Shown here one piece after another: positions 19,789-29,184 of a stretch of DNA of 50,528 nucleotides; position 1 is the first letter of the stretch; every line of letters starts with the position of its first letter. This DNA comes from Neobacillus cucumis. Lineage in GTDB: Bacteria; Bacillota; Bacilli; Bacillales_B; DSM-18226. Where the stretch lies: contig NZ_JAEHGC010000024.1 in the NCBI RefSeq assembly GCF_016107705.1, forward strand, positions 1 through 50,528, in the 5' to 3' direction. Below the pieces are notes generated by a model. That model did no database searches. It worked only from the letters and a program-made list of their open reading frames with translations, and was not told the DNA's origin. Both the position numbers and the translations under genes were made by a program.

Positions 19789-21252
19789 CTATAATCCCTT
19801 GGCTTTCGCTTCATCCCAAAACAGGTCAAGCTCTTCAAGAGTGAATTTCTCAAATGCTTTCCCGCTTTCCTTTACTTTTTCTTCAATAAACCGAAAGCGG
19901 CGGATGAATTTCTCATTTGTTTCAAATAAAGCCTCTTCGGGATGAATGTCTAAAAACCTGGCTACATTGACAAAGGCAAACAATAAGTCACCAAACTCTT
20001 GTTTAGCTAACTTAAGCTCTTGATCCTTACCATTCAACTCATCCTCAAATTCCTGAAGCTCTTCTTTCACTTTCTCGAAAGCAGGGGCAATTTCCTGCCA
20101 GTCAAACCCAACCTTTGCTGCTTTCTTTTGCAGCTCATAGGCCCGAATCAAATTGGGAATGGATTTTGAAACCCCTGAAAGGATGGAATCCGGCTGTTCC
20201 CCCTTTTCCTGCTTTTTAATTTCCTGCCAATTTTGAAGTACTTCCTTTGAATTTTCTGCCTTCACATTTCCAAAAACATGGGGATGTCTTCGAACCATTT
20301 TTGCTGAAATCCCTTCAATCACATCGTCGATGGAAAAGTAACCTTCATCCTCGCCTATTTGGGCATGCAGCAGGACCTGCAGGAGAACGTCACCCAATTC
20401 TTCAATTAAATGATCAAAATCCCCTTCATCAATCGCTTCAATCACTTCGTACGACTCTTCAATTAAATATTTCTTAAGGGATTCATGGGTTTGTTCCTTA
20501 TCCCATGGACAGCCATTCGGCCCGCGTAACTCCGCAATTATATCCCGAAGCTTTGAGAAGGTCTTAAATAAGATTTTTTCGTCTTGTACAGGCGGAACAT
20601 AAACGGATGTAAGATTATTGATGCCAACATTGCGGTCAAGTTCATATAATGGCAGTTTCTCAATCTTTTCCTGACTGCTCCCTGCAGCTGTAACAAGATA
20701 TACCTCGTATTCATCCGGCAACCGTTCCATTAAGGTTAATTTTACATTTGAAGCAACGAATTGATCATAAACCTGACTTATGATCATGTGCTGTCCCATT
20801 TGGAGCTGACTGCTGCTAAGTGCCGTTCCATCTAGCAATTGAAATCCATCGATTGGATCTATTTTTAAGGATTGGAATAAGGCATCAATAAAACTCTGTC
20901 CCCCGCCAATATCAATTTTAATCCCTTCTTCTGGACCTTGCTCTAATAAAAGCTGAACAGCACGCTCCGCGACAAGCGGGTGTCCAGGAACAGCATATAC
21001 AACCGGACCTGTTTTGGCCAAACTTAACAAGGTTGCAGTAATCTCTTGATATACCTCCTCAAATTGATCATGTTTTTCATAGATGGAATCAAATGAAATA
21101 TATTGTAAACCCTCTTTTTCCAATTCAGCCACAACCGGATGCTCTTTTGTCCGTAAATAAACGTGTTCTGATTGAATTAATTTCTTATACACTCCTAACG
21201 GGAGCTGTTCCAAATCCCCGGCGCCCAAACCCAATATCTCAATTTTTTTCAT
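19789..21252 (-). CDS. mazG: Fusion of tetrapyrrole-methylase-like domain and MazG pyrophosphohydrolase
   Basis: The 487 residues comprise an N-terminal SAM-dependent methyltransferase-like domain (about 1-225; ILGLGAGDLEQLPLG, VYAVPGHPLVAERAV) and two MazG all-alpha NTPase repeats (about 250-365 and 385-485). The first MazG repeat has the metal site EESYEVIEAIDEGDFDHLIEELGDVLLQ. The second keeps EFGDLLFA. MazG hydrolyses non-canonical and excess NTPs to NMP. This YabN-type fusion is normal in Bacillus. The start overlaps the end of yabM by 14 bases. Confidence 0.95.
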   Translation of the reverse strand: MKKIEILGLGAGDLEQLPLGVYKKLIQSEHVYLRTKEHPVVAELEKEGLQYISFDSIYEKHDQFEEVYQEITATLLSLAKTGPVVYAVPGHPLVAERAVQLLLEQGPEEGIKIDIGGGQSFIDALFQSLKIDPIDGFQLLDGTALSSSQLQMGQHMIISQVYDQFVASNVKLTLMERLPDEYEVYLVTAAGSSQEKIEKLPLYELDRNVGINNLTSVYVPPVQDEKILFKTFSKLRDIIAELRGPNGCPWDKEQTHESLKKYLIEESYEVIEAIDEGDFDHLIEELGDVLLQVLLHAQIGEDEGYFSIDDVIEGISAKMVRRHPHVFGNVKAENSKEVLQNWQEIKKQEKGEQPDSILSGVSKSIPNLIRAYELQKKAAKVGFDWQEIAPAFEKVKEELQEFEDELNGKDQELKLAKQEFGDLLFAFVNVARFLDIHPEEALFETNEKFIRRFRFIEEKVKESGKAFEKFTLEELDLFWDEAKAKGL

Positions 21253-22879
21253 ATCCTAACCCCTCACCTTTTCTAGGCAATAACCGAATTAATTTACTTC
21301 CAAACGGGATTAAAGCTAAATCTTCTACTAAAAAGACCCTCCCGCGAATCAAAATCAACAAAAATAAAATTCCTCCCAATAAAACTCCGCTTAAAGCTTG
21401 AAAGGCGGCCCCAACTCTTACCGCCATATGGGAAAGAAATAAAAAATTAGTTAGATATAAATATCCTTTTAAAAAGCCAGCCATCATAATAGCCGCGATT
21501 AGAACGGTTCGAATAAAGCGGATGGTAAAAGCAGGAGCCTTCATCATGTTTTTAAACTTTAAATATAGCAGTAAATTAATCATGAATAGTGTAATAACCG
21601 ATGAAACCGCAGCCCCCATGATACCTAACAACGGGCAAAAAATTAAATTTAGTCCATATTTTATAGGAAGCGACAGCACGACTATTAAAGCGGGAAAGAG
21701 CAGGACTCCCATTCCCTGCATGATCGCAATCATGGTCGAAATAAGCGAGGTAAATAAAATAACAAAACTAAGGACTCCCAATACTGATGAGCCGGATTCA
21801 TTCTCAAAAAGCATGATATTCGTTGGTTTAATTATAGCCCATAGACCAGCAGAAGCCCCTATTCCAATGACAAGACTAATTCTCATTGCCAGCTGAATTT
21901 TATGATGTAAAAAACCCGGCTTTTCTTTTAATCTTCCGCTGGTAATCAGCGGCACAAGGGATAAAGACATGGACGTTGCGGCGACTGTACCCAATTGAAT
22001 TAACGGTTGACCCCGGTCAAAGATCCCTTTTAAGCTTTTCGCAAAATTTTCTTCCGTCCCATTCAAAACCAGCAGGGAATAAAGGTTTAAGGAATCACCC
22101 AATTGAATAAATATCATCAGCATTCCACTGATACAGATGGTTAGTCCTTGAAACAATAACTCCTTGAAAATCCATTTTGTTTCCCTTTTTAACCCCCCTG
22201 TCATTCCCTGTTTAGGAACCACTCGTTTCCATTCTTTGCGAAACTTTAGAAATGTAAACAAAATAAGGGCGGAAACAATACTCCCTGTAATCGATCCAAA
22301 CATCGCACCCCCGCCGACGAGGTAGAGGGAATAGCCTTTCCGTGTAAAAAGATAAGCAAGGACAATGATTGTAACCACTCGTGCAATTTGTTCCCCTACC
22401 TGTGATAAGGCGGTTGGAACCATATCTCCATTCCCTTGATAATAGCCTCTTAATACCGCTACAACAGGAAAAGTCAAAAATACAATCGAAACCACCCTTA
22501 AAAGAATCGATAGCTTTGGGTCATTCATTAACAGGGCAATCGGCTGGGCCCCTATATAAAGGATTAAAAAACAAAGAAAACCAAAAATCTGCAAATAAAG
22601 AAATGATCCAAGGAGCAAAAGCCTCGGTTTCCCATTGTCACCTGCTTCTTTTTGCTCCGTATATAATTTTGAAATAACGACTGGAAATCCGGTGGTTGCT
22701 AGAACCATAGCAATGCCATAAAACGGGTACACCTGCTGGTATATGTAAAAACCAACATCCCCGACAATATTTTGAAACGGGATGCGGTAAAAGGCACTTA
22801 GAATTTTGGTAACCAGGGCCGCAATCGTTAAAATGAAAGCCCCCCGAAAAAGGGCCTTTGATTGATTCACGGGCTTCAA
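21239..22879 (-). CDS. yabM: MVF/MATE-superfamily polysaccharide or lipid-linked transporter YabM
   Basis: Multispanning membrane protein (546 residues, about 14 helices) of the SpoVB/MurJ-like oligosaccharidyl-lipid flippase superfamily: KALFRGAFILTIAALVTKILSAFYRIP is the typical first helix. Its cargo is unknown. TTG at 22879 is chosen because GGAGG lies eight bases upstream; longer in-frame readings run into a repeat element rather than coding sequence. It starts the yabM-mazG-rqcP operon. Confidence 0.9.
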   Translation of the reverse strand: MKPVNQSKALFRGAFILTIAALVTKILSAFYRIPFQNIVGDVGFYIYQQVYPFYGIAMVLATTGFPVVISKLYTEQKEAGDNGKPRLLLLGSFLYLQIFGFLCFLILYIGAQPIALLMNDPKLSILLRVVSIVFLTFPVVAVLRGYYQGNGDMVPTALSQVGEQIARVVTIIVLAYLFTRKGYSLYLVGGGAMFGSITGSIVSALILFTFLKFRKEWKRVVPKQGMTGGLKRETKWIFKELLFQGLTICISGMLMIFIQLGDSLNLYSLLVLNGTEENFAKSLKGIFDRGQPLIQLGTVAATSMSLSLVPLITSGRLKEKPGFLHHKIQLAMRISLVIGIGASAGLWAIIKPTNIMLFENESGSSVLGVLSFVILFTSLISTMIAIMQGMGVLLFPALIVVLSLPIKYGLNLIFCPLLGIMGAAVSSVITLFMINLLLYLKFKNMMKAPAFTIRFIRTVLIAAIMMAGFLKGYLYLTNFLFLSHMAVRVGAAFQALSGVLLGGILFLLILIRGRVFLVEDLALIPFGSKLIRLLPRKGEGLGYEKN

Positions 22880-22900
22880 TAATTTTTCCTCCAAACAGAA

Positions 22901-22936
22901 TGCGCAAGCACCTTGATCAGCGCTGGAGCTAGACAA
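22901..22936 (-). repeat. Dispersed Bacillaceae leader repeat, copy A (yabM)
   Basis: Minus-strand 14-base core TGTCTAGCTCCAGC (22922-22935) is followed by a GCGC/GCGC hairpin and GCTTGCGCA. I recognise this as the short repetitive sequence found in many Bacillaceae intergenic regions. The core is identical to copy B upstream of mfd. Confidence 0.65.
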
Positions 22937-22985
22937 AATAAACTCCCATGTATTATAGCATAGGATGCGGCTTAATTTGGTGCAT

Positions 22986-23012
22986 GAAAAAAGACAGCGA
23001 GCGCTGTCCTTT
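22986..23012 (-). terminator. Terminator after spoVT
   Basis: Minus-strand GC-rich hairpin GACAGCG/CGCTGTC (22993-23008) followed by TTTTTT. Confidence 0.88.
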
Positions 23013-23029
23013 CGTTAAAAAAACTAAAA

Positions 23030-23566
23030 TTATGACTCCATTTGTCTTGCTAAGAATCCGGCTGCTGTTTCAACAGCTTTTTGTTCAACTTCTCCAACTG
23101 TTCCTTCTTTAGAGAAAATAATAACTGCTCCAATCGGATCTCCATTTGCAATAATCGGTCCAATTGTATATGATGAGATCGCCTCCGGGCTTCCATCTGA
23201 CAAGGCTACATCGCCTTGTTGAGTGACAAGAACGGAATTACGGTCCTCCATCGTTTTTTCAACCAAATCACTGATATTTTTATTTAAATAATCCTTTTTT
23301 GAACCTCCAGCAACAGCGATATAGGCATCTCTATCACAAATTAGTACTGGATTTCCAAGGCTGTCAAAAAGGGCTTCCGCATATTCTTTAGCAAAATCGC
23401 TTAATTCGCTAATTGGAGAATATTTCTTTAAAATCACTTCTCCGTCTCGATCCACAAAGATTTCTAACGGATCCCCTTCGCGAATTCTTAATGTTCTGCG
23501 AATTTCCTTCGGTATGACAACACGACCCAAATCATCGATTCGACGAACTATTCCAGTTGCTTTCAT
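23030..23566 (-). CDS. spoVT: Stage V sporulation transcription regulator SpoVT
   Basis: Forespore regulator that tunes sigma-G genes. The 178 residues have an N-terminal AbrB-type swapped-hairpin DNA-binding domain (1-50: MKATGIVRRIDDLGRVVIPKEIRRTL) and a C-terminal GAF-like domain (about 55-178). It is a paralogue of abrB elsewhere in this window. The ATG at 23566 gives the homologous start, with GAGG nine bases upstream. Length equals that of B. subtilis SpoVT. Confidence 0.97.
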   Translation of the reverse strand: MKATGIVRRIDDLGRVVIPKEIRRTLRIREGDPLEIFVDRDGEVILKKYSPISELSDFAKEYAEALFDSLGNPVLICDRDAYIAVAGGSKKDYLNKNISDLVEKTMEDRNSVLVTQQGDVALSDGSPEAISSYTIGPIIANGDPIGAVIIFSKEGTVGEVEQKAVETAAGFLARQMES

Positions 23567-23648
23567 CCAATGTTGCCTCACTTTCATCTGATGATTTAAA
23601 CTAACTTGGTAATGATGCTTATGTAATAATCACCACCAACTTTGAACT

Positions 23649-23677
23649 TAGTATCTTTCATCTGGAAAGTTCTATAC
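23649..23677 (-). promoter_or_regulatory. Candidate sigma-G promoter of spoVT
   Basis: Minus-strand GTATA (23673-23677), 17-base spacer, GATACTA (23649-23655). Against GMATR and CATNMTA this is 4/5 and 6/7. spoVT is sigma-G dependent in B. subtilis. Confidence 0.45.
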
Positions 23678-23694
23678 ACAATCATTATATTTTT

Positions 23695-23706
23695 TCACAT
23701 ATGTGA
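23695..23706. repeat. Perfect 12-base palindrome between mfd and spoVT
   Basis: TCACATATGTGA, bordered by T and A runs, lies about 20 bases upstream of the candidate spoVT promoter. It is operator-like; the binding protein is unknown. Confidence 0.4.
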
Positions 23707-23768
23707 GAAAATTTCCTTTTAGGTACAGGATTAACCACTGAATTGAAATCCAATAAATTGAAAAAAGA

Positions 23769-26700
23769 TTAAGTAACCGGATTTTCTTCGCCCTTTTTCG
23801 ATGCTTCAAGCCCCTTTATCATTTCAAAAGCAACATGAAGCCATTTTGCTATTTCGCACCCTTTTACATTGATGGTCATTTTTAATTTATTGCCATCCAT
23901 TCCTGGGGTAACCATTCTTCCAAACTGACTGCTGATTTTAAACAGCTTATGGCCATCAATCTTGCTGCTTACTTTTTCATTCACTAACAATGTTACATCC
24001 TGCTTCACTTGCTTTATTTGTTCAACACCATTTAGAAGGGCATAAACCTTCATTTCTGCAATTTGGAAGAGGTATGCTACTTCATTTGGATATTCGCCAA
24101 AACGGTCAATCATTTCCTCTTGAAGCTCCTGTGCATCTTCTAATGCTTGAATACCCCTGAAGCGCTTATACATTTCAATTTTTTGATGTCCATCCTTAAT
24201 GTAGGAATCCGGAATATACGCATCAATTTCCAAATCAATTTCAACCGTTTTTCTTTCAGCTTCCTTAAGGTCGCCCCGCTTTTCCTCAATGGCTTCCTTC
24301 AGCATTTGTGAATACAAATCAAATCCAACCGAATCAATAAAACCATGCTGTTGTGCCCCTAATAAATTGCCGGCACCCCTGATGGATAGGTCCCGCATCG
24401 CAATTTTAAATCCGGAGCCAAGCTCCGTAAATTCCTTAATTGCCTGCAAACGTTTCTCGGCAACCTCCGTCAAAACTTTATCCTTTCTATACGTAAAATA
24501 GGCATAGGCAACCCGATTCGATCTTCCAACCCGGCCGCGCAGCTGATAAAGCTGTGAAAGTCCCATTCGATCAGCATCAAAGACGATTAACGTATTGACA
24601 TTAGGAATATCAACACCCGTTTCAATAATTGTTGTACTGACGAGAACATCAAATTCTCCGGATAAAAAGCTCAACATTACAGACTCTAATTCATTTTCCG
24701 ACATCTGCCCATGGGCAAAAGTTACACGGGCATCCGGTACAAGCATGGAAATTTCCTCTGCCTTCCGTTCAATATCCTCTACCCGGTTATATAAAAAGTA
24801 TACTTGTCCGTCACGGGCGAGTTCCCGTTCAATGGCCTCTCTGACAAGCGATCCATTATACTCCATAACATAGGTTTGCACAGGGAAACGATTTTCAGGC
24901 GGTGTTTCGATCACCGACAAATCTCGAACTCCCAGCATGGACATATGCAGAGTTCTTGGAATTGGTGTGGCTGTTAATGTTAAAACATCCACATTTGTTT
25001 TTAACCTCTTTATCTTTTCCTTATGTGTAACCCCAAACCTTTGTTCTTCATCGATAATTAACAGCCCTAAGTCACGATAAATGACATCCTTTGACAGCAG
25101 GCGGTGTGTTCCAACGACAATATCAACAGTCCCCGCCTTTAGCCCTTTTATCGTTTCCGTTTGTTGCTTTTTAGAACGAAAACGGCTTAACAAACCAATA
25201 TTAATAGGGAAGTCCTGAAATCTTTCCCTTAATGTTTCAAAATGCTGTTGAGCTAGAATGGTTGTTGGCACAAGGAAGGCAACCTGTTTGCCATCGGTAA
25301 TTGCTTTAAAGGCCGCACGAATAGCAACCTCCGTTTTTCCATAACCAACATCGCCGCAAAGGAGCCGGTCCATTGGACGCAATCTTTCCATATCCTTTTT
25401 AATCTCACGAATAGAACGTAACTGATCTTCTGTTTCTTGGTATGCGAAGTTTGTTTCGAATTCTCTTTGCATGTCTCCATCAGGTGAGAAAGCATAACCA
25501 ACCGCTGCTTCACGTTCGGCATACAGCTTAATTAAATCATCCGCAATATCTTGGACAGAGGATTGAACTTTCTTTTTCACCTTTTTCCAATCGCTGCCGC
25601 CAAGCTTATAGATTTTAGGCTCTTTTCCTTCAGACCCAACATATTTTTGGATTAAATCAATTTGTTCAACAGGAACATACAGTTTATCCGTTCCTTGATA
25701 ACGAATATGTAAATAATCCTTATGAATTCCATTAATTACAAGTGTTTCAATACCAAGGTATTTTCCAATCCCATGGTTTACATGAACAACATAGTCACCA
25801 ACCCGGAGCTCGGAATAGCTTTTAATTCTTTCCGCATTCGATAGTTTTTGCCGGCTAGTAGATTTTTTCACTCGTTTATTAAATAACTCTTCCTCGGTAA
25901 TCACGGCAATTTTTTGAATGGATAATTCAAATCCAGTTTGGAGATTTCCTCTCATAATTTGAACTTTACCTGGTAATGGCTCCTGCCCTTCCCCTAAAAG
26001 CGAGGATTCAATTTCATAATCCTCTAAAACACGCTCCAGCTTTTTTACCCGTTCTTCATCGGGGCCGAGTACAAGAATAGAATAGTTGCTTTTTTTCCAA
26101 CGGTCTACTTCTGCTTTAAGCAAATGCATTTGTCCATGGAAATTTTGCATAGGCTTACAAGAAACATTAATAATATTTTGCGGACTAGTATTGGTGACAT
26201 GACGGAGAAATAAAGACATATAAAGGACTGGAAAATTCCTTTTTTGTAAAAGCCCGTGTAGGTCATGTGAAATAACCAGGTCATGGATAATTTGTCCCTC
26301 ACCTAATAAGGAGGTATACCAGTCTGCTTCTTCCTTGACTAAAGATTCATTCATTTCATGAACCCTGCTGATTTCATCAATAAATACTAAACCGTTATGC
26401 GGAAGATAATCTAGTAAACTACCAGCATTTTCGTAGGCAAGAGATAAGTATTTATAGACTTGGTCAGGCTTTTGCTGATTTTTTAGCAGCTCTAATTCAT
26501 ATCCAATATTTTGTGCCAGTTGAACTTTAGCCTTTTCGTCCTTTAATTTTTTTAAGCTTTTTGCTAACCCTTCTTCTAACCTTTCAACGATTCGACTGTA
26601 ATTTACATCCTCAAGAAGAATTTCTGTTGCAGGGCCAATTAAGATTTCAGAAATCTTTTCCTTGGAACGTTGGTCCTCAAGGGAGAAATAACGGATCGAA

Positions 26701-27305
26701 TCAATTTCGGTATCAAAAAGTTCAATCCGAAGCGGGTCTGATTCTGTAAGAGGATAAATATCAATAATTCCGCCCCGTACACTAAATTCTCCAGGAGTAG
26801 ACACCATTTCTCCCCTTACATACCCCATCTTAACAAGGGTTGTAAGCGTTCTCTCTATATCTAAGTCTTCCCCTAGTTTTAAGGAAAGTTGATAGTTTTT
26901 CCACATAGCCTTTGGCGGAGTAATTTTTTTCAAGCCAGAAATAGGAGCTATTAAAATTCCGCGGCTATTTTTGCTCCAATAGTTCAAAGCTTCAATTCTT
27001 TGAGCCTTTAATTCCGGGCTGGCAATACTCATTTCCGCAGCGATCAGTTCATTTGCCGGAAAAAGAAAAACATCCTTTTCATTTACTAGACTGACAAGGT
27101 CATCATATAGCTTTTGTGCTTGCAGCAAATTATAGGTAACGAACATAATCGGCCTTTTCATTTGTTCATAAATGGATGCTGCAAAGATGGTCCTCGATGA
27201 GCCTGATAACCCTGCAATTAACTGTTCCTTTAGCCCTTCTTCCATTCCAGATATAACAGAATGTATGTCTTCCTGTCGAAGGAATAATGATGTTAAACTG
27301 TTCAA
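23769..27305 (-). CDS. mfd: Transcription-repair coupling factor Mfd, TTG start
   Basis: DNA translocase that removes RNA polymerase stalled at lesions and recruits UvrA. The 1178 residues comprise the UvrB-like N-terminal domains (1-350), the RNA-polymerase-interacting domain (about 470-560; VGDYVVHVNHGIGKYLGIE), and the superfamily 2 helicase modules. Walker A is GDVGYGKT, the DEEQ box is IIDEEQRFGV, and a C-terminal TRCF domain follows. The TTG at 27305 lies six bases after GAGAGGAGGA and yields the usual length. Upstream in-frame sequence belongs to a repeat-containing leader. Confidence 0.97.
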   Translation of the reverse strand: MNSLTSLFLRQEDIHSVISGMEEGLKEQLIAGLSGSSRTIFAASIYEQMKRPIMFVTYNLLQAQKLYDDLVSLVNEKDVFLFPANELIAAEMSIASPELKAQRIEALNYWSKNSRGILIAPISGLKKITPPKAMWKNYQLSLKLGEDLDIERTLTTLVKMGYVRGEMVSTPGEFSVRGGIIDIYPLTESDPLRIELFDTEIDSIRYFSLEDQRSKEKISEILIGPATEILLEDVNYSRIVERLEEGLAKSLKKLKDEKAKVQLAQNIGYELELLKNQQKPDQVYKYLSLAYENAGSLLDYLPHNGLVFIDEISRVHEMNESLVKEEADWYTSLLGEGQIIHDLVISHDLHGLLQKRNFPVLYMSLFLRHVTNTSPQNIINVSCKPMQNFHGQMHLLKAEVDRWKKSNYSILVLGPDEERVKKLERVLEDYEIESSLLGEGQEPLPGKVQIMRGNLQTGFELSIQKIAVITEEELFNKRVKKSTSRQKLSNAERIKSYSELRVGDYVVHVNHGIGKYLGIETLVINGIHKDYLHIRYQGTDKLYVPVEQIDLIQKYVGSEGKEPKIYKLGGSDWKKVKKKVQSSVQDIADDLIKLYAEREAAVGYAFSPDGDMQREFETNFAYQETEDQLRSIREIKKDMERLRPMDRLLCGDVGYGKTEVAIRAAFKAITDGKQVAFLVPTTILAQQHFETLRERFQDFPINIGLLSRFRSKKQQTETIKGLKAGTVDIVVGTHRLLSKDVIYRDLGLLIIDEEQRFGVTHKEKIKRLKTNVDVLTLTATPIPRTLHMSMLGVRDLSVIETPPENRFPVQTYVMEYNGSLVREAIERELARDGQVYFLYNRVEDIERKAEEISMLVPDARVTFAHGQMSENELESVMLSFLSGEFDVLVSTTIIETGVDIPNVNTLIVFDADRMGLSQLYQLRGRVGRSNRVAYAYFTYRKDKVLTEVAEKRLQAIKEFTELGSGFKIAMRDLSIRGAGNLLGAQQHGFIDSVGFDLYSQMLKEAIEEKRGDLKEAERKTVEIDLEIDAYIPDSYIKDGHQKIEMYKRFRGIQALEDAQELQEEMIDRFGEYPNEVAYLFQIAEMKVYALLNGVEQIKQVKQDVTLLVNEKVSSKIDGHKLFKISSQFGRMVTPGMDGNKLKMTINVKGCEIAKWLHVAFEMIKGLEASKKGEENPVT

Positions 27306-27338
27306 CCTAAATCCTCCTCTCTCAACTGAAAAGCTAAA

Positions 27339-27368
27339 AGCCCTTTTTTCAGGGGCTGGAGCTAGACA
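27339..27368 (-). repeat. Dispersed Bacillaceae leader repeat, copy B (mfd)
   Basis: The minus-strand core TGTCTAGCTCCAGC (27355-27368) is identical to copy A, followed by an AGCCC/GGGCT hairpin (27339-27343 with 27353-27357) and TTTTAG. It lies in the mfd 5' leader. Confidence 0.65.
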
Positions 27369-27409
27369 GTATACAAATTTCATATATTATAAAAGTTTAA
27401 ATTTCAAAA

Positions 27410-27439
27410 CAGAAAAATGCTTTGGAGTGAATCCAAAGC
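27410..27439 (-). terminator. Terminator after fin
   Basis: Minus-strand perfect hairpin GCTTTGGA/TCCAAAGC (27419-27439, five-base loop) with ATTTTTC behind it, three bases after the fin stop. Confidence 0.88.
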
Positions 27440-27442
27440 TAG

Positions 27443-27673
27443 TTAATGAATAAGAAAATCATATTGATGGTATTCTGGAGTTCGCTCCAAAGCTTCCTGG
27501 CAGTCTTCACAAATCGAGGTTATGTGAATATCCCCAGATGGATCGTACGCAACCATTTCTTGTCTTTCCCGTTCAGTTAACTTATTCAGACCAAGCGTTT
27601 CGCTGTGTATGGATGATTGTTCGATAGAGCCTAATTTTGTGCCGCAATGCCTGCAATGATAATGGATGGCCAC
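27443..27673 (-). CDS. fin: Anti-sigma-F factor Fin (YabK)
   Basis: A 76-residue zinc-ribbon protein that in B. subtilis binds RNA polymerase and shuts down sigma-F to favour sigma-G in the forespore. Two CXXC pairs are visible: CRHC (residues 7-10) and CEDC (55-58). The start is GTG at 27673 after GGGAGGGA. It lies directly upstream of mfd, with its own terminator, as in B. subtilis. Confidence 0.93.
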   Translation of the reverse strand: MAIHYHCRHCGTKLGSIEQSSIHSETLGLNKLTERERQEMVAYDPSGDIHITSICEDCQEALERTPEYHQYDFLIH

Positions 27674-27708
27674 GCCTGTCCCTCCCTATTCTTCGATTTA
27701 ATATTAGT

Positions 27709-27737
27709 ATATTAACCCAAACAGGGGGAATCTATTC
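27709..27737 (-). promoter_or_regulatory. Candidate sigma-F promoter of fin
   Basis: Minus-strand GAATA (27733-27737), 15-base spacer, GGTTAATAT (27709-27717) partly fit the sigma-F elements GYWTA and GGNRANANT. fin is sigma-F controlled in B. subtilis. Confidence 0.35.
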
Positions 27738-27822
27738 ACTCTAAAGTCACTTCTCAAACCGCAAACATTCAGTTTTGGATATACGCTTTATAATATGAAA
27801 GGATGGCCTATCTCATGTACAT

Positions 27823-28383
27823 TTACTGATTAAAATCATTCATTACTTGTATAAATGGCCTCTCCAGCCAGGCTTCACATGCATCGGCACTTTTTTGAAT
27901 AACATCTTGAACCTGTGACTGCTCTTCTTTATGAAATTTCCCCAGAACATAATCAGGCACGCTCATCCCATTTTGTGGGCGGTCAATCCCCATTCGAATT
28001 CTGTTAAATTGCTGCGTGCCAAGATGGGCTACCGTGGACTTAATTCCATTATGACCGCCTGCGCTTCCCTTTTGGCGGAGACGAATTTTCCCAACAGGTA
28101 GATCAAGGTCATCATAAATCACCAAGAGGTCTTCTAAATCGATATCATAATAATCCATTACGGCGCGAATGGATTCCCCGGATAAGTTCATATAGGTCAA
28201 TGGTTTTAACAATAAGACCTTTTCCCCTTTGTAGAATCCAATTCCATACAAACCCTTTAATTTGGATTGGTCTAACGGAATATTAAATCGGCGCGAAAGC
28301 TCATCAATGACATCGAAGCCTACATTGTGCCTCGTATGTTCATATTGCTTCCCCGGATTTCCTAAACCAACCATTATTTTCAT
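27823..28383 (-). CDS. pth: Peptidyl-tRNA hydrolase
   Basis: Releases tRNA from peptidyl-tRNA that drops off ribosomes (spoVC in B. subtilis). The 186 residues show the family start [20 protein letters not shown], with the catalytic histidine at about 20, and the second signature [11 protein letters not shown] near 107. The ATG at 28383, four bases after GAGGTGGG, is chosen over an upstream ATG that would add 17 non-homologous residues. Confidence 0.96.
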   Translation of the reverse strand: MKIMVGLGNPGKQYEHTRHNVGFDVIDELSRRFNIPLDQSKLKGLYGIGFYKGEKVLLLKPLTYMNLSGESIRAVMDYYDIDLEDLLVIYDDLDLPVGKIRLRQKGSAGGHNGIKSTVAHLGTQQFNRIRMGIDRPQNGMSVPDYVLGKFHKEEQSQVQDVIQKSADACEAWLERPFIQVMNDFNQ

Positions 28384-28472
28384 CTTTCCCACCTCTTCCG
28401 GTTCAGACCACTTTCTAAAAAATTTTCGAAGCATAAATTCTCTCCATTATTTTCGCTTTAAATAAGAACTGC

Positions 28473-28503
28473 AAAAGACGTAACCTTTGTTTAGGTTACG
28501 TCT
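28473..28503 (-). terminator. Terminator after rplY/ctc
   Basis: Minus-strand 11-base-pair hairpin AGACGTAACCT/AGGTTACGTCT with a six-base loop and TTTT, just after the stop codon. Confidence 0.9.
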
Positions 28504-28510
28504 ATTACTA

Positions 28511-29146
28511 TTAGTCTCCAATTGGTTCTGTTTCTCTTCCTTCTTCTTGATCAGGATGGCCGCCATCTTGCTGTTCACCTGCATTAATTTCTTCTTCCTG
28601 TTTAGGAGGAAGAATCGAGGCAACCACTTCTTCTGCATCATGATTAATCGAAAATGACCCTTGATAGAGGATATCTGCAATGGTTACATTTTCACCAACC
28701 TGCAGGTTCGTGACATCTACTTCAATCTGAGCCGGAATATTGTCAGGAGTTGATGTGATTGACAATTCGTGGACTGGCTGCTGTAGAACCCCGCCATCTT
28801 TCACACCTGCGGCCTCGCCAGTAAGTACAAGTCTGACCGATACATTGATTTTTGAAGACTTATCAACTGCTAAAAAATCAACATGTGTAATTTCTTTTTT
28901 TATACAATCCTCTTGATAATCCTTTAAGACAACATCATGCTGATTTCCACTGATATCAAGAGAAAAGACACCATTCCTCCCTACAGAACGAATGGTTTTC
29001 GTTAAATCAGCAGAACTAATATAAACAGGCTTACTTTCAACCTTTGCACCATAAATAACAGCTGGAATGCTTCCAGTGTCCCGAATTTTCTTTAAAGCAG
29101 AATGACGAAATTCATTGCGTTCTTTTGCTTGTAAAACAGTACTCAT
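28511..29146 (-). CDS. rplY: Ribosomal protein bL25, long general-stress form (Ctc)
   Basis: Binds 5S rRNA in the 50S subunit. The 211-residue CTC-type protein has an N-terminal L25 domain (about 1-95), a C-terminal beta domain (about 96-185) and a highly acidic Glu/Gln/Gly tail. In B. subtilis ctc is a sigma-B stress gene, and a sigma-B promoter is visible upstream. AGGAAGGTG precedes the ATG. It sits downstream of prs without an obvious prs terminator, so readthrough may supply basal expression. Confidence 0.95.
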   Translation of the reverse strand: MSTVLQAKERNEFRHSALKKIRDTGSIPAVIYGAKVESKPVYISSADLTKTIRSVGRNGVFSLDISGNQHDVVLKDYQEDCIKKEITHVDFLAVDKSSKINVSVRLVLTGEAAGVKDGGVLQQPVHELSITSTPDNIPAQIEVDVTNLQVGENVTIADILYQGSFSINHDAEEVVASILPPKQEEEINAGEQQDGGHPDQEEGRETEPIGD

Positions 29147-29184
29147 TGAAATGTCACCTTCCTATTTAAGTTCACTTTATAAAA

